Shown: piece after piece, positions 37,127 through 44,877 of the stretch
How the letters are laid out: every line of letters begins with the position of its first letter
Position numbering within the stretch: position 1 is the stretch's first letter
Assembly: GCF_011043625.1 (NCBI RefSeq)
Contig: NZ_JAAKGT010000003.1
Coordinates: 62,001-126,000, forward strand
DNA length: 64,000 nucleotides
Reading direction: 5' to 3'
DNA from: Caulobacter sp. 602-2
Lineage (GTDB): Bacteria; Pseudomonadota; Alphaproteobacteria; Caulobacterales; Caulobacteraceae
Notes under the pieces: generated by a model
Databases searched by the model: none
Told to the model about the DNA's origin: nothing
The model's input: only the letters and a program-made list of their open reading frames with translations
Translations under genes and position numbers: made by a program

Positions 37127-37609
37127 ATGCAAGGCGATCCCGGCGTTATCCGCGTCCTGAACGCTGTGCTCACCAACGAGCTGACGGCCGTCAACCAATA
37201 CTTCCTGCATGCGCGCATGCACGACAACTGGGGCTTCAAGCGCCTCGGCCAGATCGTCTACCAGGAATCGATCGGCGAGATGAAGCACGCCGACAAGCTG
37301 ATCAACCGCATCCTCTTCCTTGAGGGCCTGCCCAACCTGCAGGACCTGCACAAGCTTAAGATCGGCGAGACCGTGCCGGAATGCCTGGCCGCCGACCTGT
37401 CGATCGAGCTGTTCAACCGCGAACTGCTGGTGCCCGGCATCGTCCAGTGCGAGCAGGCCCGCGACTACATCAGCCGCGAGCTGCTGCGCGAGATCCTCAA
37501 CGACACCGAGGAGCACATCGACTACCTCGAAACCCAGCTGTCGCTGATCAAGTCGCTGGGCGAGCAGAACTACCTGCAGAGCGCCATGGGCGAACTGCCG
37601 GCGGCCTGA
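37127..37609 (+). CDS. bfr: Bacterioferritin
   Basis: This 160-residue protein starts at ATG 37127 behind TTAGGAGG. Its ferritin-type diiron ligands and heme Met are visible: LTNELTAVNQYFLHARMHDN, then QESIGEMKHADKLINRILFL, with Glu/His pairs, and NDTEEHIDYLETQLSLIKSL. It stores iron as a 24-mer with heme. The 5' region contains AAGGGTTCG and CGAACCTT at 37091-37115, forming a hairpin just before the ribosome-binding site. Confidence 0.95.
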   Translation: MQGDPGVIRVLNAVLTNELTAVNQYFLHARMHDNWGFKRLGQIVYQESIGEMKHADKLINRILFLEGLPNLQDLHKLKIGETVPECLAADLSIELFNRELLVPGIVQCEQARDYISRELLREILNDTEEHIDYLETQLSLIKSLGEQNYLQSAMGELPAA

Positions 37610-37635
37610 TCGGCCACGAAAGCCTGAAGACGTCG

Positions 37636-37667
37636 AACGGCCCTCCCGCCCCCGCGGGGAGGCCGTT
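37636..37667. terminator. Hairpin between convergent bfr and Crp/Fnr genes
   Basis: AACGGCCCTCCCGC and GCGGGGAGGCCGTT pair around four C. The T-run is short, but the position between two stops fits a shared terminator. Confidence 0.6.
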
Positions 37668-37670
37668 CTG

Positions 37671-38309
37671 CTATTCGCAGAGCGCCTCCAGCGCGTCGCG
37701 GTCGAGCAGTTCGACGTGGCGCACGGTCGGCAGGGCGATCAGGCCCTCCTGCAGGAAGCCCGTCAGGGTGCGCGACACCGTCTCGATGGTCAGGCCCAGA
37801 TAGTCGGCCATGTCCTGGCGGCTCATCGGCAGGTCGAAGGCCGCCTCGCCGGTGCGGTCGGCCAGCAGCAGAAGAAGCCCCGCCACCCGCTCGCAGGCGC
37901 TGCGGCGGCCCAGCATCAGCACGTGGTCCTGGCTGCGCTGCAGCCCCGAGATGGTCAGTTGGTAGAGCTGGCGGGCCACCTGCCCGTCGCGGGCGGCCAG
38001 ATCGCTGAGCGCCCGGCGGCGGACGATGCGGACGGTGACCTCGCTGACCGCCTCGGCCGTGGTGCGCCGCACCTCGCCGGCCTCGAAGCCGAAGGCCTCG
38101 CCGGCGAAGTGGAAGGCGTCGATCTGGCGGCGGCCGTCGCGCAGCAGCCGGCCCGTGCGCACCGTGCCCTCGACCAGCTCGTAGACGTGGTCGGCGCGAT
38201 CGCCCTCGGCGAAGATCTCCTCGCCGGCGGCGTAGCGGATCACGCTGGCGGCGGCGACCGGCAGGGCCGGCTGGGCGCAGGCGGGCTCGAAACGAAGGGG
38301 CGACAGCAT
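37671..38309 (-). CDS. Crp/Fnr-family transcriptional regulator (FixK-like)
   Basis: This 212-residue protein from ATG 38309 has a cyclic-nucleotide-binding-like domain (YAAGEEIFAEGDRADHVYEL, FHFAGEAFGFEAGEV) and a C-terminal winged helix whose recognition helix is MSRQDMADYLGLTIETVSRT. The TVSR core matches FNR/FixK proteins that bind TTGAT-N4-ATCAA sites. It lacks the N-terminal Cys cluster of FNR, so it does not sense oxygen through an Fe-S cluster. FixK-type targets are respiratory genes. Confidence 0.88.
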   Translation of the reverse strand: MLSPLRFEPACAQPALPVAAASVIRYAAGEEIFAEGDRADHVYELVEGTVRTGRLLRDGRRQIDAFHFAGEAFGFEAGEVRRTTAEAVSEVTVRIVRRRALSDLAARDGQVARQLYQLTISGLQRSQDHVLMLGRRSACERVAGLLLLLADRTGEAAFDLPMSRQDMADYLGLTIETVSRTLTGFLQEGLIALPTVRHVELLDRDALEALCE

Positions 38310-38446
38310 CAGAGACGGCTCCCGAAGGAATGGGGGCGAGAGACGCCGCCCCAACGCCGGCACATTCCCCCTACTCTCCGTACGGGTAAATTCGGGAGCG
38401 CCGCATAAGGGGTTCTGCGTAGGCGCCGCCCGGCGGGAGTTCCTCG

Positions 38447-38866
38447 TCAGCGCCTCTTCGCCATCCGCTCCAGCTCGACCGCCCGCACGGTGGTCATGCT
38501 GAGGTGGCAGCCGCCGATGTTGAGCATGTCGATGGTGCCGCCGGTCAGGTCTTCCTGGCATTCGGCGTCGCGCCGCTTGATCCAGGCCCGCTGGACGGTG
38601 CGCAGCTTGGCCTGCTCGGCCTTGGATCGCCTGGCCATCACCGCCTTGTAGGCGCGGTTCAGGCGCGCGTCCTGTTTCTGGAGCTCTTCGTTGGTGCAGC
38701 CGGCCATGGCGGCGGTTACGCCCTTGATGGCGTCGCCGCTGTTCAAACAGCGGTCGTAGGCCGGCGAATATTCCTTCTGGGGGTCGATCGGATCCGAGGC
38801 GGCGAAGGCCGGCGGCGCGGCGATGGCCAGCAGCATCAGGCCGGGCGTCAGTCGTCGTAGCAGCAT
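38447..38866 (-). CDS. LprI-family (DUF1311) exported protein
   Basis: This 139-residue protein has a signal peptide (MLLRRLTPGLMLLAIAAPPA, cut after AFA). The DUF1311 pattern is present: YDRCLNSGDAIKGVTAAMAG, CTNEELQKQDARLNRAYKAV, AQRAWIKRRDAEC-type segment (TVQRAWIKRRDAECQEDL) and GGCHLSMTTVRAVELERMA. Four conserved Cys suggest two disulfides. LprI of mycobacteria inhibits lysozyme; activity here is not known. Confidence 0.88.
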   Translation of the reverse strand: MLLRRLTPGLMLLAIAAPPAFAASDPIDPQKEYSPAYDRCLNSGDAIKGVTAAMAGCTNEELQKQDARLNRAYKAVMARRSKAEQAKLRTVQRAWIKRRDAECQEDLTGGTIDMLNIGGCHLSMTTVRAVELERMAKRR

Positions 38867-38931
38867 GCGGATCCTCGCTTTCGGCGGGCAGGATGACCCG
38901 CCGATCTCGACGCCTTCAAGGCGCCGCGCCG

Positions 38932-39153
38932 CTAGAGGTTCCTGGCGATCCGGTCGGCCAGCGGCGACATATCCCCGCCGTCGTCGTCGAACACGCCGAT
39001 GTCCTCGCCCGTGACCTGGGCGAACAGGTCCTGCGCCGCCTGCGAGGTCGTCAGCAGGTCGAGCGCGGCCTCCGCCTCGTCGCCTGGCCAGCGGTCAAGC
39101 CGTGCGCCCAGCGCCTTCAGGCGCGCTTCGAACAGTTTCAGGTCCATAGCCAC
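38932..39153 (-). CDS. Small acidic protein downstream of and overlapping the ECF sigma gene
   Basis: This protein of 73 residues (MAMDLKLFEARLKALGARLD) reads RWPGDEAEAALDLLTTSQAA and ends IGVFDDDGGDMSPLADRIAR. Its reading frame overlaps the end of the sigma gene by 59 bases, implying translational coupling. Small helical proteins with an RxxRWP...LL..S..A pattern often follow ECF sigma genes in alphaproteobacteria. A role as anti-sigma or co-factor is possible but not shown. Confidence 0.65.
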   Translation of the reverse strand: MAMDLKLFEARLKALGARLDRWPGDEAEAALDLLTTSQAAQDLFAQVTGEDIGVFDDDGGDMSPLADRIARNL

Positions 39154-39760
39154 AGATCTTCTTCTGCCTCTGGAGTCTCGTCTTCAAGGTCTGCCGGCCC
39201 CGTTTCAGGAGCGAGCGGACCGCCTGTTCCGAGCAGCCCATGGCGTCGGCGATTCTACCGACCTCGAGCTCTTCGAAATAGAACAAAGTCAAAGCCTGGC
39301 GCTGGGTGTCCGGCAGCTTGCCCAGGGCCTGCTGAAGGGTCACGGCGACTTCCGACCGTTCGAGGTTGGCCAGGGCGTCGGCCTGCGCCGGCCCTTGCAC
39401 CTCGGCGTCGGCCAGGCGGGTGATGACCTCCTGGCTTTCCGGCACGGCCTTGCGGACGCGGCGGCGGTCGATCGCCTTGTTGACCGCGATGCGGTGCAGC
39501 CAGGTCGAGAACCGCGCCTCCGGCGCCCAGCGCTCGCGGGCGCGCCAGGCGGCAACAAATGCCTCCTGAGCCGCGTCCTCGGCCTCCTGCACATCGCCCA
39601 GGACGTTCAAGGCCAGCCGCCGGACCATCCGCAGATGCCGGTCGACCAGCACCCGGAACGCCAGCTGGTCGCCCTCGCGGCAGGCCAGGAACAGGTCCTC
39701 GTCCGACCGCGCGTCCGCCAGCCCGAACTCGCCCGTCACAGTCATCGCTGAATTCGCCAT
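39095..39760 (-). CDS. ECF RNA polymerase sigma factor next to the flagellar cassette
   Basis: This 221-residue protein has sigma region 2 (LVDRHLRMVRRLALNVLGDV, AEDAAQEAFVAAWRARERW) with FSTWLHRIAVNKAIDRRR, and region 4 (LGKLPDTQRQALTLFYFEEL, MGCSEQAVRSLLKRGRQTL). It lacks a membrane domain. A near-perfect sigma-54 promoter lies 41 bases upstream of its start, and the flagellin-fliD-fliS operon ends just behind it. It is a good candidate regulator of the neighbouring hook and filament operons. An internal ATG at 39745 is an alternative start. Confidence 0.9.
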   Translation of the reverse strand: MANSAMTVTGEFGLADARSDEDLFLACREGDQLAFRVLVDRHLRMVRRLALNVLGDVQEAEDAAQEAFVAAWRARERWAPEARFSTWLHRIAVNKAIDRRRVRKAVPESQEVITRLADAEVQGPAQADALANLERSEVAVTLQQALGKLPDTQRQALTLFYFEELEVGRIADAMGCSEQAVRSLLKRGRQTLKTRLQRQKKICGYGPETVRSAPEGAGRTA

Positions 39761-39800
39761 GGCGATTACTCGCCTCCATCACTGTATCGCAATGGGATTG

Positions 39801-39815
39801 GCAAACAGCGTGCCA
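39801..39815 (-). promoter_or_regulatory. Sigma-54 promoter for the ECF sigma gene
   Basis: On the minus strand TGGCACG-CTGT-TTGC matches the sigma-54 -24/-12 consensus TGGCACG-N4-TTGC at every fixed position. Transcription would start near 39790 and read straight into the ECF sigma gene at 39760. In Caulobacter sigma-54 drives late flagellar genes. Confidence 0.85.
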
Positions 39816-39875
39816 TATATCAGATAACTACATTATTGAATTCACCCGATGCATTCCGAATACATCGGCGAGTTG

Positions 39876-40250
39876 CTATTTTTCAGAACGGAGTTCTTTG
39901 CAGAACGGACGCAACAAGTCGAGTACGATTTGATACGAATTCGACACATCTTTGCGGCGACTGGCGCGAACCATGCTGTCGAGCACGTACTGGTAGAAGC
40001 TGCGCAACGTCCTGCCGTCCGGTCCGGCGGCCGAGAAATCCAGGCTGGTCGACAGCACGGTGAGGATCTGGGTGGCGCGCATGGCGTGTCGGCACATTTG
40101 ATCCAGCCGCCCCTGCTCGTGGGCGAATTTTGCCGAGCCGATCGCCCGATAGAGCTCCTCGTGCACCGAGGCCAGCACGTCGCGCGGGCTGGCGGTGAGG
40201 CGGCTGGAGGCCGCGTAGGCGCTGAACGCCTGGCTGTTAGTCGTCGTCAT
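39876..40250 (-). CDS. fliS: Flagellar export chaperone FliS
   Basis: This 124-residue all-helical protein starts MTTTNSQAFSAYAASSRLTA. It fits FliS: SPRDVLASVHEELYRAIGSA (the FliS helix 1-2 region), then CRHAMRATQILTVLSTSLDF, FYQYVLDSMVRASRRKDVSN and LLRPFCKEL. FliS binds flagellin C-termini and carries them to the export gate. The start overlaps the end of fliD by 14 bases. FliS is not part of the well-studied Caulobacter polar system, which relies on FlaF/FlbT, so its presence is notable. Confidence 0.88.
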   Translation of the reverse strand: MTTTNSQAFSAYAASSRLTASPRDVLASVHEELYRAIGSAKFAHEQGRLDQMCRHAMRATQILTVLSTSLDFSAAGPDGRTLRSFYQYVLDSMVRASRRKDVSNSYQIVLDLLRPFCKELRSEK

Positions 40251-41925
40251 CGCTGCTGGCTCCGAGGATGGCCTTGATCTGCTCTTGAAGGATCTGGGCG
40301 GCGTAGAGCTCTGTCTCCATCGCCGAGTACTTCGCGATCAGCTTGGTGCGGTACGTCTCCGCGCTGTCGCGGATGCTTTCCGATTGCTCGGTCAGGTCGG
40401 CGTTGACCGTGTCGAGCGTGTTGATGCGCTGCTGGATCACGCCGGTGGTGGTGTTGGCGTAATCGCTCATCAGGCTGGTGATCAGGTTGGCGAAGCCCTG
40501 GGTGATCTGCACCGAGATCGTGCCGCTGGTCGGGTTGGCCAGGGCGAAGGACAGGCCCTCGTAGATCGACCCCGTCGCGCCGACGATGCGGCTGCCCGAG
40601 ATCGTGAACAGGCTCGAGTCGCCGTCCACCGACACGCTGGAGATCGCCCCGTCGGTGACGGTGACCTCCAGGTCGAAGTCGTAGGACAGGGTGGTGTCGT
40701 TCTTCAGGAGCTTGAGGTTGCTGTCGCTGGCCTCGAACTTCGTCTCGAAGAAGGCCGCCACGCTGGACAGGTCGGTCAGCAGCAGGTTGTCGAGCGAGGT
40801 CTCGTCCGACAGCTCCAGCTGGTTGGCGCTGTTGAGCGTGATGCCCAGGGCCGACAGGTCGGTCAGCTCGTCGTCCGAGCCCGAACTACCGCCCAGCAGG
40901 GCGTTCAGCTGGCGATTGACGTCGCGCAGGATGCCGTCGGCGAACAGCACCGCGTCGTCGGCCACCGTGCCGTCGGCGCCCACCGTCTGGTTGGTGACGA
41001 CGAAGGCCCGCAGGGCGTTGTAGGCGTCGATGAAGTCGGTGATCGCCGTCTTGATGTCGTCGTAGTTGGCCTCGATGTCGAGGGTGATGGTCTGGCCCGT
41101 CGTGGCCTGCATCAGCGAGATCGACAGGCCGGGAATGACGTCGGTCAGCTCGTTGCCGTCGCTCTCGATCTCGACGCCGTCGATCGTGACGATCGAAGGC
41201 TGGGCTGCCTGCAGCACATTGGCGAAGGCGCCCGTGCTGTCGGTCAGGCCCAGCGACTGGCCGATATCGTCGCCCGAGACCGACGACAGGGTGATCTGCT
41301 GGTTGGTGTCGCTGGTCGACATGACCAAGCGCGTGCCGGTCGAGCTGGTGATCAGGGTGGCGGTGACGCCGGTGGTCGAGGTCTTGGCGTTGATGGCCGC
41401 GGCGATGTCGCTGACCGTCATGGTCGAGGTGACGGTGATCTCGGCGGCGGCCCCGCCGTCGACGCCGATCGAGACCACGCCCGACAGACCAAGCGCCGTG
41501 CCGGCGGTCTGGGCGGTGGACGTCACCTTCATGGCCTTGGCCAGCTGGGTGACGGTGATTTCGTAGGAGGCCGCCACCGCGTCGCTGTCGGCGTCGACGG
41601 CGATCACCGAGGTGGCGTCCGTGCCGTCCGAAGCAGTGAGGTACGCGCTCTTCTCGTCGAAGGCGTTGGTGGTGGTCGTGACCGAGCTGTAGGTCGTGCC
41701 CGCCAGCGCGGTCATGGAATCCGAGATCGCCTGCAGCAGGGTCTGCAGCGACTGGTACGAGGCGATCTTGGTCTCGTTGGCCGTGACCTTGGCGTCGATG
41801 GTGTCGGCGCGGGCGGTCTTCTGGGCGACGGCCGCCTCGATCAGGGAGTCGGTGTCGAGGCCCGAGATCGTGCCGGTCAGATAGGTCGTCGAACCCGAGG
41901 TCGAGACGCTGCTGGTCGTCGTCAT
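40237..41925 (-). CDS. fliD: Flagellar filament cap protein FliD
   Basis: This 562-residue Ser/Thr-rich exported protein has the FliD N-terminus (LTGTISGLDTDSLIEAAVAQ) with coiled coil (KTARADTIDAKVTANETKIA, SYQSLQTLLQAI), FliD central domain (VTQLAKAMKVTSTAQTAGTA, ALGLSGVVSIGVDG) and C-terminal coil ending ETYRTKLIAKYSAMETELYA. FliD caps the growing filament and guides flagellin folding. No signal peptide, as expected for type III export. It is followed by fliS with overlapping frames. Confidence 0.93.
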   Translation of the reverse strand: MTTTSSVSTSGSTTYLTGTISGLDTDSLIEAAVAQKTARADTIDAKVTANETKIASYQSLQTLLQAISDSMTALAGTTYSSVTTTTNAFDEKSAYLTASDGTDATSVIAVDADSDAVAASYEITVTQLAKAMKVTSTAQTAGTALGLSGVVSIGVDGGAAAEITVTSTMTVSDIAAAINAKTSTTGVTATLITSSTGTRLVMSTSDTNQQITLSSVSGDDIGQSLGLTDSTGAFANVLQAAQPSIVTIDGVEIESDGNELTDVIPGLSISLMQATTGQTITLDIEANYDDIKTAITDFIDAYNALRAFVVTNQTVGADGTVADDAVLFADGILRDVNRQLNALLGGSSGSDDELTDLSALGITLNSANQLELSDETSLDNLLLTDLSSVAAFFETKFEASDSNLKLLKNDTTLSYDFDLEVTVTDGAISSVSVDGDSSLFTISGSRIVGATGSIYEGLSFALANPTSGTISVQITQGFANLITSLMSDYANTTTGVIQQRINTLDTVNADLTEQSESIRDSAETYRTKLIAKYSAMETELYAAQILQEQIKAILGASSDDDD

Positions 41926-41942
41926 GGCAATGTCCGGAAAGT

Positions 41943-41974
41943 CGGCGGGAGAGCCTTAAAGGGGCTCCCCCGCC
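41943..41974 (-). promoter_or_regulatory. Hairpin between flagellin and fliD genes
   Basis: GGCGGGGGAGCCCC and GGCTCTCCCGCC pair imperfectly around TTTAA in the 98-base gap after the flagellin stop. It could attenuate transcription so that flagellin is made in excess over FliD. A T-run is absent. Confidence 0.5.
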
Positions 41975-42023
41975 AGTCTGCAGGACGACGGGAGCCAGGC
42001 CCCCGCCATCGCGACACGAGCGA

Positions 42024-42854
42024 CTACTGCAGCAACTTCAGAAGCGACTGGCTCATCGAGTTGGCCTGGCTGAGGGCCGAAATCGCTGCGCTGGTCAGGG
42101 TCTGAGCGTTGGTGAAGTTGGTCTGCTCGGCGGCGATGTCCACGTCGGTGATCGCCGACGCCGCCGACTCCAGGTTCTCGAGCGACGTGGAGATCACGTC
42201 GCCGCGGAACTCGAAGCGCGACAGGGTGGCGCCGACGTCGGCGCGCATTTTCGAGACCGCCGTGATCGCCGAGTCGATCTCGTCCATGGCAGCGACGGCG
42301 TCGCTGGTGGAGGTGATCGAGGTGACGGTCAGGTTCAGCCCCGTGGTGTTGGCCTCACCCAGCTCGACCTTGATGACATCGGTGCTGGACGTGCCGACCA
42401 TGAAATCCACGCCCGTGCCTTCGGTGTAGTTGCTGTCACCGTTGAGCAGAGTGACGCCGTTGAAGGTCGTCGTCTCGGCGATGTCGTTGATTTCCTCGGT
42501 CAGCTGCTCGTACTCGGCGCTGATGTACGACAGGTCGGCAGTGCTCGACGTCCCCGACTGGGCCTGGGCCGTCAGGGAGTTCATGCGCTGCAGGATGTCG
42601 GCGATGTTCGACAGGGCGCCGTCCGCGGTGTTCAGCACCGAAGTGCCGCTGGTCACGTTGGTGGCGGCCTGGTTGAGCACGGTGATGTCGGCGTTCATGG
42701 ACGTCGCGATGGCGAGGCCGGAGGCGTCGTCCTTCGCGCTGACGATCCGCGAACCGCTCGACAGCTTCGCCAGGGATTCGCTCTGCGCGGCCGAATTGTT
42801 GTTCAGGTAGCGCAGGGCGGTGTTGGCGGCCGTGTTGGTGGAGATAACAGGCAT
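42024..42854 (-). CDS. Flagellin
   Basis: This 276-residue flagellin has the conserved N-terminal coiled coil (TNTAANTALRYLNNNSAAQS, ESLAKLSSGSRIVSAKDDAS, GLAIATSMNADI) and C-terminal D0 helix (VDIAAEQTNFTNAQTLTSAA, ALSQANSMSQSLLKLLQ). The central domain is short, as in Caulobacter flagellins of about 273 residues. It heads the minus-strand operon flagellin-fliD-fliS and is divergent from flgD. A promoter-like 48-bp element precedes it. Confidence 0.95.
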   Translation of the reverse strand: MPVISTNTAANTALRYLNNNSAAQSESLAKLSSGSRIVSAKDDASGLAIATSMNADITVLNQAATNVTSGTSVLNTADGALSNIADILQRMNSLTAQAQSGTSSTADLSYISAEYEQLTEEINDIAETTTFNGVTLLNGDSNYTEGTGVDFMVGTSSTDVIKVELGEANTTGLNLTVTSITSTSDAVAAMDEIDSAITAVSKMRADVGATLSRFEFRGDVISTSLENLESAASAITDVDIAAEQTNFTNAQTLTSAAISALSQANSMSQSLLKLLQ

Positions 42855-42935
42855 GTTCTAGTCCGGTTCTCTGTCTGGAGTCCGCCCGGGGGAGAGTCCG
42901 GTCGGGAAGCTGTCCGCCGTTCTGACGGCCTGGCT

Positions 42936-42983
42936 TCGACGGGTTGAACGGGACGTCCGCCGACGATGGGGCGGATTATTTTT
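42936..42983 (-). promoter_or_regulatory. Shared 48-bp promoter-like element, flagellin side
   Basis: Read on the minus strand: AAAAATAATCCGCCCCATC, 14 variable bases, then CGTTCAACCCGTCGA. The plus-strand copy at 43213-43260 has the same 19-mer, the same 14-base spacing with different bases, and CGTTGAACCCGTCGA. The two blocks at fixed spacing look like a two-part promoter; CGTT is a common ECF -10. The element ends 82 bases upstream of the flagellin start. Confidence 0.7.
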
Positions 42984-42984
42984 C

Positions 42985-43200
42985 GCCCCCGGCCCCCTCT
43001 CTCTTTGAGAGAGGGAGGGGCCCGCCGCGGAGCGGTGGGAGGGTGAGAGGTTTCACCGCTCACCGGCAAACCCACACACGCGCGAGCAAAATTCAAATCA
43101 CCGGAAGCGCGCAACGCCCGCGCCTCATCCTGAGAGATTGTAACCTCTCACCCTCTCATGGCTGCGCCATGGGCCCCTCCCTCTCTCGATGAGAGAGGGG
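42985..43200. repeat. Large inverted repeat between divergent flagellar operons (family D)
   Basis: The left arm has CCCCCTCTCTCTTTGAGAGA, then GGGTGAGAGGTTTCACC. The right arm has AACCTCTCACCCTCTC and CTCTCTCGATGAGAGAGGGG. Each arm also contains its own hairpin. It separates the two 48-bp elements, so the whole 42936-43260 block is a large imperfect palindrome. Confidence 0.75.
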
Positions 43201-43212
43201 GTCAGGCCAACC

Positions 43213-43260
43213 AAAAATAATCCGCCCCATCCGGCGCGGAGCCTCCGTTGAACCCGTCGA
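43213..43260 (+). promoter_or_regulatory. Shared 48-bp promoter-like element, flgD side
   Basis: AAAAATAATCCGCCCCATC, 14 bases, CGTTGAACCCGTCGA. It ends 45 bases before the flgD start. If CGTT (43246-43249) is a -10, transcription would begin near 43256, leaving a leader of about 50 bases with the ribosome-binding site CGGAGGGC. Confidence 0.7.
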
Positions 43261-43305
43261 TCGGCGCCCAGAGCGACCGGACCGCTTCACCGGAGGGCTT
43301 TCTCC

Positions 43306-43587
43306 ATGACCACCGTCTCCTCGGCGACGAGCACCAGCACGACCAGCTCCAGCAGCTCGTCCGGCACGCTGCAGCTTGGCACCACCGACTTCCTGAAGCT
43401 GCTGATGACGCAGCTGACCAACCAGAACCCGCTCGATCCGACCGATCCGACCGAGTTCACCAGCCAGCTGGCGACCTATTCGTCGCTCGAGCAGCAGATC
43501 AACATGAACGACACGCTGACGACGATGTCGGACAACATGTCGTCGCTGCTGACCCAGGTTCAGCTGCTCGCCTCGGCCTCGGAATAG
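43306..43587 (+). CDS. flgD: Short FlgD-like hook-capping protein
   Basis: This 93-residue protein carries the conserved FlgD N-terminal region: [51 protein letters not shown]. The family is usually 220-250 residues with a C-terminal Tudor/Fn3-type domain, which is absent. The frame ends cleanly at 43587 and flgE starts 12 bases later, so it is not a visible frameshift. The N-terminal part is what is exported and caps the hook tip, so it may still work. Confidence 0.85.
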   Translation: MTTVSSATSTSTTSSSSSSGTLQLGTTDFLKLLMTQLTNQNPLDPTDPTEFTSQLATYSSLEQQINMNDTLTTMSDNMSSLLTQVQLLASASE

Positions 43588-43599
43588 GGGGCCGCGAGC

Positions 43600-44877
43600 A
43601 TGAGCCTGTCCTCCGCCCTCTCGACCGCCGTCTCGGGCCTGTCCGCCCAGAGCATCGCCCTGTCGGCGATCTCCGAGAACATCGCCAACGCCTCGACCAC
43701 CGCCTACAAGACGACGGAAGTGTCGTTCCAGTCGCTGGTCAGCGGCGCCATGGGCACCAACACCTCGACAAGCTCGGTGGTAGCCAAGACCAACCAGGCG
43801 CTGAACGTCACCGGCGCCATCTCCTCGACCAGCGTGGCGACCAACATCGCCATCGACGGCTCGGGCTATTTCGTGGTCGCGGCCAACGCCGGCGACACCG
43901 GCAGCGACCTCGTCTACAGCCGCAACGGCAGCTTCTCGACGGACGCCAACGGCTATCTGGTCAATAGCGAAGGCTATTACCTGATGGGCTATCCCACCGA
44001 CTCCGACGGCAACGTCCTGGCGTCGAACACCAGCGACCTGACCAGCCTGTCGGCGATCAACCTCGACTCGATCAGCGGCACGGCCAAGGCCACCTCGACG
44101 GTGAGCATGGCCGCCAACCTGCCGGCCGACGCCACGACGGGCCAGAGCTTCGACACCAGCATGGAGGTCATCGACTCCCTGGGCGTCAGCCACACCGTCG
44201 GCCAGACCTGGACCAAGACCGGCGACAACACCTGGTCGCTGACCCTGTCGGACCCGACCCTGACCAAGGACAGCGCCACCACCTCGGGCACGATCAGCCC
44301 CAGCACCGTGACGGTGACCTTCAATTCCGACGGCAGCCTGGCCACGACCGACCCGTCGCCGGTCAACATCAGCATCACGGGCCTGTCGACCGGCGCGGCC
44401 GACAGCGCCATCGTGCTGGACCTCGGCTCGACGGGCGGCACCGACGGCCTGACCCAGTACGCCTCGACCTCCTCGACCCTGTCGATCAGCCCGACCTTCG
44501 AGCAGGACGGCGCCAACTACGGCGAGCTGTCGGGGATCAGCATCGACGAGAGCGGCCTGGTCACGGCCAATTTCGACAACGGGGTCAGCCTGGCGATCTA
44601 CCAGATCCCGGTCGCCACCTTCAGCAACCCCAACGGCCTGACCCACGTCTCGGGCACGGTCTATGACGAGAACACCGCCGCCGGCCAGGTGCACCTGAAC
44701 CTGCCGGGCGAAGGCAACGCCGGCAGCCTGGTGGCCAGCGCGCTGGAGGGCTCGACCACCGACACGGCGACCGAGTTCAACAAGATGATCATCGCCCAGC
44801 AGGCCTATTCGGCCGCCTCGCAGGTGATCAGCGCCACCAGCGACATGTTCGACACCCTGATCCAGGCGGTCCGGTGA
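43600..44877 (+). CDS. flgE: Flagellar hook protein FlgE
   Basis: This 425-residue hook protein starts MSLSSALSTAVSGLSAQSIA and SISENIANASTTAYKTTEVS-like rod motif. It has the internal FlgE/FlgG strand pattern (NIAIDGSGYFVVAANAGDTG, LVYSRNGSFSTDANGYLVNS, YYLMGYPTDSDGN) and C-terminal helix (EFNKMIIAQQAYSAASQVIS, FDTLIQAVR). It is shorter than the main Caulobacter hook protein (about 590 residues as I recall). It sits between flgD and flgK in the same operon. Confidence 0.93.
   Translation: MSLSSALSTAVSGLSAQSIALSAISENIANASTTAYKTTEVSFQSLVSGAMGTNTSTSSVVAKTNQALNVTGAISSTSVATNIAIDGSGYFVVAANAGDTGSDLVYSRNGSFSTDANGYLVNSEGYYLMGYPTDSDGNVLASNTSDLTSLSAINLDSISGTAKATSTVSMAANLPADATTGQSFDTSMEVIDSLGVSHTVGQTWTKTGDNTWSLTLSDPTLTKDSATTSGTISPSTVTVTFNSDGSLATTDPSPVNISITGLSTGAADSAIVLDLGSTGGTDGLTQYASTSSTLSISPTFEQDGANYGELSGISIDESGLVTANFDNGVSLAIYQIPVATFSNPNGLTHVSGTVYDENTAAGQVHLNLPGEGNAGSLVASALEGSTTDTATEFNKMIIAQQAYSAASQVISATSDMFDTLIQAVR

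Noticed and set aside
42995-43200. CRISPR-like or insertion-element interpretation of the repeats between the flagellar operons
   Set aside because: There are no regularly spaced direct repeats, no transposase frame and no target duplications; it is one large nested inverted repeat.
42855-43305. Sigma-54 promoter for the flagellin or flgD operons
   Set aside because: No TGGCAC-N5-TTGC match was found on either strand in this gap; the shared 48-bp elements are better candidates.
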